From Bacilli bacterium (GTDB taxonomy: Bacteria > Bacillota_I > Bacilli_A > RF39 > UBA660): 8,399 nucleotides of DNA. The position numbers and the translations under genes are program-made. The DNA lies in assembly GCA_017411235.1 (NCBI GenBank), contig JAFPMR010000202.1:1-8399 (forward strand). Direction: 5' to 3'. The notes below the pieces were generated by a model that ran no database searches, had not been told where the DNA came from, and saw only the letters and a list, made by a program, of their open reading frames with translations. This document shows positions 1 to 6,375 of this stretch, piece by piece (position 1 is the first letter of the stretch; the number at the start of each line of letters is the position of its first letter).

Positions 1-315
1 AAAGACGACCGGTTACAAGAAGAATATAAAGATATTCTTGCTATTGTAGATAAGGAGTCTTATAAATTTAAATTAAACGATGTAACTACTGTAATTAGTA
101 ATCGTTATTTTCAGCGTGAAAACGAAGAATATAAATTTAAATTAGACTTCATGAATAATGAAGCCTCTTTTTATTTAAAGACTCATAAACAATTACTACC
201 TGTAAAAGTAGAAGAATTATCTTATAATAGAACTGAAAAAGATTTAACAGTTATTTATAAAATTGAAACAGATGAAGAAAAATTCAAAATATTTATAGAA
301 GAAAAGGAAGATTAA
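1..315 (+). CDS. DUF1934 (YwiB-like) protein, 3' part only
   Basis: This open frame enters from the left edge and ends in TAA, giving the last 104 residues of a protein; the start is outside the window. The reading alternates short hydrophobic stretches with charged ones (for example YKFKLNDVTTVIS, then YKFKLDFMNNEASFYL), the pattern of an antiparallel beta-barrel, and ends in an acidic/lysine tail (IEEKED). DUF1934 proteins such as B. subtilis YwiB are small calycin-like barrels of about 140 residues with no established biochemical role, and they commonly sit just before argS, as here. The stop lies 1 nt before the argS start, so the two are surely co-transcribed, and the argS ribosome binding site (AAGGAAG, 304-310) lies inside the last codons. 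The family assignment rests on position plus fold pattern, not on a diagnostic motif. Confidence 0.72.
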   Translation, partial: KDDRLQEEYKDILAIVDKESYKFKLNDVTTVISNRYFQRENEEYKFKLDFMNNEASFYLKTHKQLLPVKVEELSYNRTEKDLTVIYKIETDEEKFKIFIEEKED

Positions 316-316
316 T

Positions 317-2068
317 ATGAGTAGTTTTATAGAAAAACAAGAAGAATATATAAAAAATAAAATTAAAGAATGTGGATACAACGTAGAAGAAGTAGTATTA
401 AACATCTCATCAAGACCTGAATTTGGAGATTACCAATATAATGGTACTATGTCTATGGCTAAACAATATGGTAAAAATCCAAGAGATATAGCTACTGAAA
501 TCGTTGAATCTATTAAAAAAGATAATGTATATAAAGATATTAATATAGCTGGTCCAGGATTCATAAATATTACATTTTCAGACGAACAATTAATTAATCA
601 TGTTAATGAATTAAATGAAAATATTAATTTAAACTATGAAAATGATAACCCTAAAATGATATTCCTAGATTATGGTGGTGCAAATGTTGCTAAAGCTCTA
701 CATGTAGGTCACTTAAGAAGCGCTAATATTGGTGAAGCATTAAAGAGATTAATAGTTGCTATGGGAAATAAAGCTATGGCAGATACTCACTTAGGAGACT
801 GGGGTAGACCAATTGGTTTAGTTATGACAGAAATAAAACATAGAATGCCAGACTTACCATACTTTGATCCAAAATACAATGGAGAATATCCTACCGAATC
901 ACCAGTAACTAATGATGACTTAATGGAAATATATCCAAAAGCTTCAACAAAAGCCAAAGAAGACGAAGATTATATGGAAGAAGCTAGAGATATAACATCA
1001 AGATTCCAAAACGGTGAAAAAGGACTTATGGCTTTATGGAATCACATCATGGATGTATCAAAAGCAGACATTAAAAGAGTATATGATAGATTAAATGTAA
1101 CATTTGAAACTTGGGAAGGTGAATCAGATTGTTATAAATATATACCTGAAACAGTAGAATACTTAGAGAAAAAAGGTTTAATAGAAGAAAGCCAAGGAGC
1201 TAAGATAATTAATGTTTCAGAACCAGATGACAATCATGAAGTACCTCCAGTGCTAATGATTAAATCAAATGGAGCAGCTTCATATGAAGCGACAGATGTA
1301 GCATGTTTGTGGGAAAGAATGCATCTATTCCATCCAGATGAAATATGGTATCTAACAGATGCAAGACAAGCCCTACACTTTGAACAAGTATTTAGAGCAG
1401 CATATAAATCAGAAATAGTACCTGAAACAACAAATCTAGAATTCATTCCATTTGGAACTATGAATGGTGCTGATGGTAAACCATTTAAAACCAGAGATGG
1501 TGGAGTAATGACTCTAGAAGCATTATTAGATATGGCTAAAGTAGAATGCGAAAAGAAAATATTACCAAACATTACTGGAGAAGAAAGAAACAATGTTGCA
1601 GAAGATGTAGCAATCTCAGCAGTTAAATATGCAGACTTAATTCCATTCAGACTTACTGACTACAACTTTGATCCAGTTAGATTTGCTGATTTACAAGGCA
1701 AAACAGGACCATATTTACTATATTCAACAATTAGAATGAAATCACTATTAAAAAAGGCAGAAGAAGCTAAAATCGACTTTAAAAAGTGTGTTAAATTAAA
1801 TGATAAAAATGATAGAGAAGTAATAATTAGTTTATTAAATATTAGAAGTGTCTTAAAGAAGTCATTTAATACAAGATCATTAAATGATATAGCAGAGCAC
1901 TTATACAAAGTAACAAACTTATATAATAACTTCTATTCAAATAACCATGTATTAACAGAAGAAAATAAAGAACTACAAGAGTCATGGTTAATGCTAACTA
2001 AGGTAGTTTACGACAATAATTTAAAACTATTAAACATCCTTGGAATCAAGGTTCCAGAAAGAATGTAA
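317..2068 (+). CDS. argS: Arginyl-tRNA synthetase
   Basis: Class I aminoacyl-tRNA synthetase that charges tRNA-Arg with arginine, using ATP, in the cytoplasm. At 583 residues it has the usual length. Residues about 5-100 form the N-terminal domain that recognises the tRNA D-loop. The class I signature appears as HVGH at 129-132 in GGANVAKALHVGHLRS. HLGDWGRP (158-165) is a typical ArgRS catalytic-core block. The second ATP-binding loop is the degenerate form usual in ArgRS, KPFKTR at 388-393, instead of a strict KMSKS. From about 455 the sequence enters the helical DALR anticodon-binding domain, beginning FADLQGKTGPYLLYSTIR. The ATG follows AAGGAAG at 304-310 with good spacing, 1 nt after the upstream stop, so translation is probably coupled. 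No clear terminator follows, so transcription may run on into rpoE. Confidence 0.97.
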   Translation: MSSFIEKQEEYIKNKIKECGYNVEEVVLNISSRPEFGDYQYNGTMSMAKQYGKNPRDIATEIVESIKKDNVYKDINIAGPGFINITFSDEQLINHVNELNENINLNYENDNPKMIFLDYGGANVAKALHVGHLRSANIGEALKRLIVAMGNKAMADTHLGDWGRPIGLVMTEIKHRMPDLPYFDPKYNGEYPTESPVTNDDLMEIYPKASTKAKEDEDYMEEARDITSRFQNGEKGLMALWNHIMDVSKADIKRVYDRLNVTFETWEGESDCYKYIPETVEYLEKKGLIEESQGAKIINVSEPDDNHEVPPVLMIKSNGAASYEATDVACLWERMHLFHPDEIWYLTDARQALHFEQVFRAAYKSEIVPETTNLEFIPFGTMNGADGKPFKTRDGGVMTLEALLDMAKVECEKKILPNITGEERNNVAEDVAISAVKYADLIPFRLTDYNFDPVRFADLQGKTGPYLLYSTIRMKSLLKKAEEAKIDFKKCVKLNDKNDREVIISLLNIRSVLKKSFNTRSLNDIAEHLYKVTNLYNNFYSNNHVLTEENKELQESWLMLTKVVYDNNLKLLNILGIKVPERM

Positions 2069-2100
2069 TACAAAAAATATAAAAAATGTTAATTTACGTA

Positions 2101-2128
2101 TTGTCATATGATAAAAAACATGTATAAT
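2101..2128 (+). promoter_or_regulatory. Promoter of rpoE
   Basis: TTGTCA at 2101-2106 and a perfect TATAAT at 2123-2128 are separated by 16 bp, upstream of a TTGGAGG ribosome binding site at 2147-2153. The predicted start of transcription is near 2135, giving a leader of about 28 nt. No terminator separates argS from this promoter, so rpoE may be read from both. Confidence 0.7.
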
Positions 2129-2162
2129 TGTACCTAGTGAAATTATTTGGAGGTATCTTTTT

Positions 2163-2606
2163 ATGAAATTAAAAGATTTAACACCAGAAGACATTGACGC
2201 AATGTCCTATGATGATTTAGCATTAATGATTCTAACAGAAACAAACAAACAAATGAAAATTAATGAATTATTTAAAGAAGTTTGCAAATATGCAAGATTA
2301 TCAGATGATGAATATGTTGAAAAACTTCCTGCATTCTTTGATGTATTATCTACTGATCATAGATTTATAATGTTAGAGAATGGTTTATGGGATTTAAAAA
2401 CCAAACATTCTACTAAAGTAGTAATAGACAACGAAGAAGATGAAGAAGAAATAATAGAAGAAGATATCGACATGGATGAAGCAGAAGATAAAGATGAAGA
2501 CGAAAACATCTATAGTGACGAAGAAGACGATGACGATATCACAGACGATGATGACGATCTAAAAGATTTAGTTATTATTGATGAAGATGATGAACAAATG
2601 GTTTAA
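2163..2606 (+). CDS. rpoE: DNA-directed RNA polymerase delta subunit
   Basis: Delta is a Firmicutes/Mollicutes accessory subunit that binds RNA polymerase, speeds release from DNA and RNA, and sharpens promoter selectivity and response to initiating NTP levels. Residues about 14-82 (from SYDDLALMIL to GLWDLKTK) form the winged-helix HARE-HTH domain; the closing RFIMLENGLWDLK is highly typical. From residue 89 to the end the chain is an almost unbroken Asp/Glu tail, expected to be disordered and to mimic nucleic acid. The 147 residues are somewhat fewer than the roughly 170 of B. subtilis, mainly because of a shorter tail. The start is fixed by TTGGAGG at 2147-2153. The last three codons and the stop form half of the terminator hairpin that follows. 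In related genomes rpoE lies close to argS, as here. Confidence 0.95.
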   Translation: MKLKDLTPEDIDAMSYDDLALMILTETNKQMKINELFKEVCKYARLSDDEYVEKLPAFFDVLSTDHRFIMLENGLWDLKTKHSTKVVIDNEEDEEEIIEEDIDMDEAEDKDEDENIYSDEEDDDDITDDDDDLKDLVIIDEDDEQMV

Positions 2607-2621
2607 TAACCATTTGTTTTT
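2593..2621 (+). terminator. rpoE terminator overlapping the stop codon
   Basis: Perfect 11-bp inverted repeat AACAAATGGTT (2593-2603) and AACCATTTGTT (2608-2618), with a TAAT loop containing most of the stop codon, followed by a short T run to 2621. The left arm is the end of the rpoE coding sequence. Confidence 0.85.
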
Positions 2622-2631
2622 ATGTTATAAT
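2603..2631 (+). promoter_or_regulatory. Extended -10 promoter of prfA-prmC
   Basis: TGTTATAAT at 2623-2631 is a perfect extended -10 (TG, one base, TATAAT). The position 17 bp upstream holds only TTAATA (2603-2608), a weak -35 that lies at the loop of the rpoE terminator. Transcription should begin near 2638, a few bases before the ribosome binding site (AAAGG at 2641-2645), so the leader is very short. Confidence 0.65.
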
Positions 2632-2654
2632 ACTAACCGGAAAGGCGGATTACT

Positions 2655-3710
2655 ATGTTTGAAAGATTAGATGCCGTTAAAACAAAATATGAAGAACTAG
2701 CAAAAGAATTAACTAGTCCTGAAGTATTAAATGATTATAATAAGTTAAAAAAACTATCTAAAGAACAAAAAGACTTAGAAGAAACTTATAACAAATATGA
2801 AGAATATAAAAAAGTAGAAAGCAATCTAGAAGAAGCTAATAGTTTACTAGATGATCCAGAAATGGGCGAAATGGCTAAATTAGAAGCTGAAGAACTAGAA
2901 GTTAAAAAAGAAAAACTACTTTCTGAATTAGAGATACTTCTTATTCCCAAGGATGAAAACGATGATAAGAATATCATCATGGAAATCAGAGGAGCAGCAG
3001 GTGGCGACGAAGCTAACATCTTTGCTGGAGATTTATTTAGAATGTATCAAAGATATGCTGACTCACAAGGATGGAAAATGGAAATCATTGATTCAGAAGC
3101 TGGTACAGCTGGAGGTTTCTCTCAAATAGAAGCAAAGATCAAAGGAGAAAACGTTTATTCTAGATTAAAATATGAATCTGGTTCACACAGAGTTCAAAGA
3201 ATACCTGTAACTGAATCAAACGGACGTATTCAAACATCTACTGCTACTGTACTTATCATGCCAGAAGTAGAAGATGTAGAAATAGATATTAATCCTAACG
3301 ATTTAAGAATCGATGTTTACTGTGCAACAGGACACGGAGGACAAGGAGTAAATACAACACCAAGTGCTGTACGTATTACTCACTTACCAACAAATACTGT
3401 AGTAACTTGTCAAAATGAAAGAAGTCAATTACAAAATAAAGCTCAAGCTATGGAAGTATTAAAAGCTAGACTTTATCAAATGGCTCAAGAAGAACAAGAT
3501 GCAGCTGTAGGTAATGAAAGAAGAAGTAAAATCGGTACTGGTGATAGAGCAGAAAAGATTAGAACATATAACTATCCACAAAATAGAGTTACAGACCATC
3601 GTATCGGTTATACAACAAACAACTTAGATAGAGTTATGGATGGCGATCTAGACGAAATAATAGATGCCTTAATAAATGAAGATATCCGTCGTAAACTAGC
3701 TGGCGAATAA
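2655..3710 (+). CDS. prfA: Peptide chain release factor 1
   Basis: RF1 recognises UAA and UAG in the ribosomal A site and triggers release of the finished protein. The 351 residues match the family. Residues 1-100 are the coiled helical domain 1. The codon-recognition tripeptide is PVT at 184-186 in HRVQRIPVTESNGRIQTS, the PxT form that marks RF1, where RF2 has SPF. The catalytic GGQ is at 228-230, in GHGGQGVNTTPSAVRITHLP; the Gln at 230 is the target of PrmC, encoded next. The C-terminal block TGDRAEKIRTYNYPQNRVTDHR (295-316 region) is also typical. The loop residues around GGQ (H before, G after) differ slightly from the common SGxGGQxVN form. The downstream prmC start overlaps the stop by one base. 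UAA and UAG, the RF1 codons, end every complete gene here. Confidence 0.97.
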   Translation: MFERLDAVKTKYEELAKELTSPEVLNDYNKLKKLSKEQKDLEETYNKYEEYKKVESNLEEANSLLDDPEMGEMAKLEAEELEVKKEKLLSELEILLIPKDENDDKNIIMEIRGAAGGDEANIFAGDLFRMYQRYADSQGWKMEIIDSEAGTAGGFSQIEAKIKGENVYSRLKYESGSHRVQRIPVTESNGRIQTSTATVLIMPEVEDVEIDINPNDLRIDVYCATGHGGQGVNTTPSAVRITHLPTNTVVTCQNERSQLQNKAQAMEVLKARLYQMAQEEQDAAVGNERRSKIGTGDRAEKIRTYNYPQNRVTDHRIGYTTNNLDRVMDGDLDEIIDALINEDIRRKLAGE

Positions 3711-4429
3711 TGACAGAAGAAGAATATATAAAAAAATACATTCATCCAGAAGATAATCTTGATGAAGCATTAGAAAGATTAAGAAATGGAGAACCAGTTC
3801 AATATATAGTAGGAGATACAAACTTCTATGGAAATATTATTAAAGTAAACAAAGATGTTTTAATACCACGTCCTGAAACAGAAGAACTAGTAGAAAAAAC
3901 ATATAATTATATTAAAGATATATTTAATAATGATATAGACGTATTGGATATTGGGACTGGTAGTGGATGTATACCAATCACTTTAAAAAAACTACTTCCA
4001 ACATCCAATTTAACAGGTGTAGACATCTCAGAAAAAGCCCTAAAAGTAGCGGAAGAGAATAAAATAATCAACAACGTGTCGATTACGTTTTTACAAAGTG
4101 ATATCTTCAAAAATGTAAAAGGAAAATACGATGTAATCATCAGTAATCCTCCTTACATTAGAGAAGATGAAGAGATAATGGATATCGTCAAAAATAACGA
4201 ACCTCATTTAGCATTATATGCCAAAGATAATGGATTATATTTTTATAAAGAAATAATCAAAGAAGCACATAACTATTTAAAAGACAAATACATAATAGCT
4301 TTTGAAATAGGAGAGGAACAAGGTAGTGATATAGTTAATATTGCTAAAGAGTATTTCCCTGATTCAAAAGTAATTTTAGAAAAGGATTTAAGACATCTAG
4401 ATAGGTTTGTGTTTATAATAAAAAATTAA
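3710..4429 (+). CDS. prmC: Release factor glutamine methyltransferase (short N-terminus)
   Basis: S-adenosylmethionine-dependent N5-glutamine methyltransferase (PrmC/HemK) that methylates the Gln of the GGQ motif in release factors and so speeds peptide release. Visible motifs are IPRPETEELVE at 52-62, the SAM-binding motif DIGTGSGCIP at 80-89, an acidic residue after strand 2 (VDIS, 104-107), and the glutamine-binding NPPY at 146-149. The chain ends HLDRFVFIIKN, the usual C-terminus. The 239 residues are about 40 fewer than typical; only about 30 precede the conserved QYIVGDTNFYG block, so most of the N-terminal helical substrate-binding bundle is missing. The ATG shares its A with the prfA stop (TAATG), and no strong Shine-Dalgarno is seen, which points to translational coupling with its substrate's gene. 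Confidence 0.94.
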   Translation: MTEEEYIKKYIHPEDNLDEALERLRNGEPVQYIVGDTNFYGNIIKVNKDVLIPRPETEELVEKTYNYIKDIFNNDIDVLDIGTGSGCIPITLKKLLPTSNLTGVDISEKALKVAEENKIINNVSITFLQSDIFKNVKGKYDVIISNPPYIREDEEIMDIVKNNEPHLALYAKDNGLYFYKEIIKEAHNYLKDKYIIAFEIGEEQGSDIVNIAKEYFPDSKVILEKDLRHLDRFVFIIKN

Positions 4430-4451
4430 AATCACCTAATGGTGATTTTTT
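4428..4451 (+). terminator. prmC terminator
   Basis: AAAATCACC (4428-4436) and GGTGATTTT (4441-4449) form a perfect 9-bp stem with a TAAT loop and a run of six T to 4451. The stem begins inside the prmC stop region. Confidence 0.85.
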
Positions 4452-4473
4452 CGGTACTTATGCCGAAAAATCA
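4444..4473 (+). other. Second hairpin sharing bases with the prmC terminator
   Basis: TTTTTCGG (4447-4454) and CCGAAAAA (4463-4470) form an 8-bp stem that can extend outward to GAT/ATC around 4444-4472 with one bulged T, and inward by a T-G and an A-T pair. Its left arm is the T run and right arm of the prmC terminator, so the two hairpins cannot form fully together. It ends just before the murA promoter. It may be a back-up terminator for the reverse strand, a remnant, or a switch. Confidence 0.5.
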
Positions 4474-4481
4474 AGTTTGAA

Positions 4482-4510
4482 TTGACAAATTTTAACTTAA
4501 ATTATATATT
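4482..4510 (+). promoter_or_regulatory. Promoter of murA
   Basis: Perfect TTGACA at 4482-4487, 17-bp spacer, TATATT at 4505-4510. Predicted transcription start near 4517, giving a 45-nt leader that opens with a small possible hairpin (GGAGAA 4518-4523 with TTTTCC 4527-4532). Confidence 0.85.
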
Positions 4511-4561
4511 AATACCGGGAGAATAATTTTCCTAAAATGATAAAAATTGAGCGTGATGTAA

Positions 4562-5818
4562 ATGAAGAAATTCAAAATTGAAGGACAACACGAATTAACA
4601 GGTGAAATCAAAATCAGCGGTGCTAAAAATAGTGTTGTAGCTTTAATACCAGCAGCGATTTTATCAGATGATAAAGTTACACTTTATAATGTACCAGATA
4701 TATCTGATACAAAAGCGCTAATGGAAATAATCGAATTATTAAATGGTAAAATAGAATATAAAGATGAAACAATGAAAATTGATACTAGTAAAATAGAAAA
4801 TAAAGTAGTACCAGAAGATATGTCTAAAAAACTAAGAGCTTCTTATTACTTTATGGGAGCTTTACTAGCAAAATTCAAATATGCTGAAATCTATTTTCCA
4901 GGCGGATGTAATATTGGATCTCGTCCAATAGATTTCCATATCAAAGGATTTAAAAAATTAGGAGCAAAAGTTAAAATCGAAGGTAATAAATATATTATCA
5001 AAGCAGAAAAACTTAAAGGAGCTCGTATTTATTTAGATTTTGCTTCAGTTGGAGCAACAATCAATATTATGTTAGCAGCAGTTAAAGCAGAAGGAACTAC
5101 ATATATTTCCAATGCTGCTAAAGAACCTGAAATCGTTAATATAGCAACATTATTAAATAATATGGGTGCTAAAATAACTGGTGCAGGTACAAGTGAAATT
5201 AAAATTGAAGGTGTAGAAAAACTAGGTAAAGGTGTAATTGATGTAATACCTGACCGTATCGAAGCAGGTACTTATGTTATTATTGGAGCTTTACTTGGTA
5301 AGAAATTAAAGATATCTGGAATCATTGAAGATCATATCGAAGCACTCCTTTCTAAACTAAAAGAAATGGGTGTTGAACTAAAAGTTGAAAATGATCAAGA
5401 TATTATCATCAGTAAACCTGAAGAATTTAAACCTATTAATGTTAAAACATTAGTATTCCCAGGATTTGCAACTGACTTAGGTCAACCAATGAGTGTATTA
5501 TTAACTCAAGCAAATGGTATGTCTATATTTGAAGAAACAATCTATGAAAATAGAATGGGTCATATCAAATATCTACAAAAGATGGGAGCTAATATAACTA
5601 CTACTGATCGTACAGCTATTATTACTGGACCAGCTAAACTATATGGAACAGATGTTGTAGCAACTGACCTAAGAGCAGGAGCAGCAATGGTAATAGCAGG
5701 ATTAATAGCAGAGGGAACTACATATGTAGAAGAAATAGAACATGTCCTAAGAGGATATGAAAATATAATTGAAAAACTTACTAATGTAGGTGCCAAAATA
5801 GAGATAATTGAAGAATAG
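4562..5818 (+). CDS. murA: UDP-N-acetylglucosamine 1-carboxyvinyltransferase
   Basis: MurA transfers enolpyruvate from phosphoenolpyruvate to UDP-GlcNAc, the first committed step of peptidoglycan synthesis, in the cytoplasm; it is the fosfomycin target. The 418 residues and all catalytic landmarks fit, nearly in E. coli numbering: K22-N23 in SGAKNSVVAL, Cys116 in FPGGCNIGSRP (the PEP- and fosfomycin-reactive Cys; Asp here would give resistance), Asp305 in FATDLGQP, Arg371 in DLRAGAA and Arg397 in VLRGYENI. The presence of murA argues that this organism has a cell wall. Firmicutes often carry two copies, and the sequence does not show which one this is, though its position near prfA and rpmE resembles the B. 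subtilis second copy (murZ/murAB). The Shine-Dalgarno is weak, and the codons GTG ATG TAA lie in frame directly before the ATG. Confidence 0.96.
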   Translation: MKKFKIEGQHELTGEIKISGAKNSVVALIPAAILSDDKVTLYNVPDISDTKALMEIIELLNGKIEYKDETMKIDTSKIENKVVPEDMSKKLRASYYFMGALLAKFKYAEIYFPGGCNIGSRPIDFHIKGFKKLGAKVKIEGNKYIIKAEKLKGARIYLDFASVGATINIMLAAVKAEGTTYISNAAKEPEIVNIATLLNNMGAKITGAGTSEIKIEGVEKLGKGVIDVIPDRIEAGTYVIIGALLGKKLKISGIIEDHIEALLSKLKEMGVELKVENDQDIIISKPEEFKPINVKTLVFPGFATDLGQPMSVLLTQANGMSIFEETIYENRMGHIKYLQKMGANITTTDRTAIITGPAKLYGTDVVATDLRAGAAMVIAGLIAEGTTYVEEIEHVLRGYENIIEKLTNVGAKIEIIEE

Positions 5819-5841
5819 CAGAATTTGACATTCTGCTCTTT
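5817..5841 (+). terminator. murA terminator
   Basis: AGCAGAAT (5817-5824) and ATTCTGCT (5830-5837) form a perfect 8-bp stem with loop TTGAC, followed by a modest T-rich stretch (TCTTTATTT). The left arm starts within the murA stop codon. The poor T run suggests some read-through. Confidence 0.65.
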
Positions 5842-5853
5842 ATTTGGTAAAAT
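5825..5853 (+). promoter_or_regulatory. Strong promoter of the non-coding RNA
   Basis: Perfect TTGACA at 5825-5830, 17-bp spacer, and TAAAAT at 5848-5853 preceded by TGG, so the -10 is also extended (TGnTAAAAT). It is the most complete promoter in the window. The -35 lies in the loop and right-arm edge of the murA terminator. Transcription should begin near 5860, with no protein gene for the next 500 bases. Confidence 0.82.
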
Positions 5854-5859
5854 TCCAAT

Positions 5860-6351
5860 ATATGTTGTGGTGCATTATCCTAGTCACAAACATTATCTGA
5901 AGGTGGGGCTAAAAATCTACCAGATTGTACTTAAGACACTTTGTACACTTGCTTGATTCGCCCAGATTCGGGTGGGTGTATGATTTAAGATCTAAGGAGA
6001 GATTATAACGGCATATAATCGATGATCCTTTCATCCCGTCGCCAAAAATACAACCAGTGCATGCTATGAGTGATTATGAGGAATTGTTAACGATATAAAT
6101 GTTGCATGAAATCATAATTGCAAAAGTAGATAACGATAATTCATTTGTGTCAGAGAAATTCTCTAGGGTGTTACATATTATAAGGTTTGAAGTGCGGACT
6201 AAGTGGTAATCGAGTAATCGAACAAGGCAACATTCGATTGATTCCTTTAATGAGAAATCGCCAACGAGTAATCTATGGTAGGAATTAGTGAAATACAACT
6301 CGACCAAAGCCGTAAAATTAATTTATAATATTACCAAACATGTTTTTTTTT
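5860..6351 (+). ncRNA. Large structured non-coding RNA, candidate OLE RNA
   Basis: About 490 nt between a strong promoter and the start of a membrane-protein gene, with stops in all + frames and visibly richer in G and C than the genes (37-43% in hand-counted rows 5881-6000, against 25% in a row of argS). Local helices follow one another: 5862-5870 with 5884-5893; ATCT/GGTGGG (5895-5907) with TCTACC/AGAT (5916-5925); TGTAC 5926 with GTACA 5943; 5956-5963 with 5970-5977; GATTATA 6001 with TATAATC 6014; GATGA 6021 with TCATC 6031; 6070-6079 with 6112-6121 (10 bp, two G-U); 6152 with 6160; AATCGAA 6216 with TTCGATT 6233; ATTCCT 6241 with AGGAAT 6280. It ends near a run of nine T (6343-6351). OLE RNAs are usually about 600 nt and lie directly upstream of oapA, matching this context; no OLE consensus could be aligned here. 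No RNase P or tmRNA hallmarks are present. Confidence 0.68.
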
Positions 6352-6360
6352 GACTAAATC

Positions 6361-6368
6361 AAGGAGAG
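6361..6368 (+). promoter_or_regulatory. Ribosome binding site of the membrane protein
   Basis: AAGGAGAG, 7 nt before the ATG. The 12-base string AAGGAGAGATTA (6361-6372) also occurs inside the non-coding RNA at 5994-6005. Confidence 0.85.
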
Positions 6369-6375
6369 ATTAAAA

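Noticed and set aside
2430..2600. Repetitive GAA/GAT-rich stretch as a simple repeat
   Set aside because: It encodes the acidic tail normal for RNA polymerase delta; codons vary and no tandem unit is present.
1234..5796. Minus-strand open frames inside argS, prfA, prmC and murA
   Set aside because: They are antisense shadows of well-conserved genes, with no ribosome binding sites or recognisable products.
6074..6307. A 77-codon open frame on the minus strand across the non-coding RNA
   Set aside because: It has no ribosome binding site or promoter, runs against all neighbours, and the same bases form helices such as 6216-6222 with 6233-6239. Structured RNA explains it better.
5860..6351. 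RNase P RNA, tmRNA, 6S RNA or a T-box leader
   Set aside because: There is no GAGGAAAGTCC-type RNase P core, no tRNA-like 3' end with CCA or TTCGA arm for tmRNA, the length is too great for 6S RNA, and no T-box TGGNACC sequence is seen.
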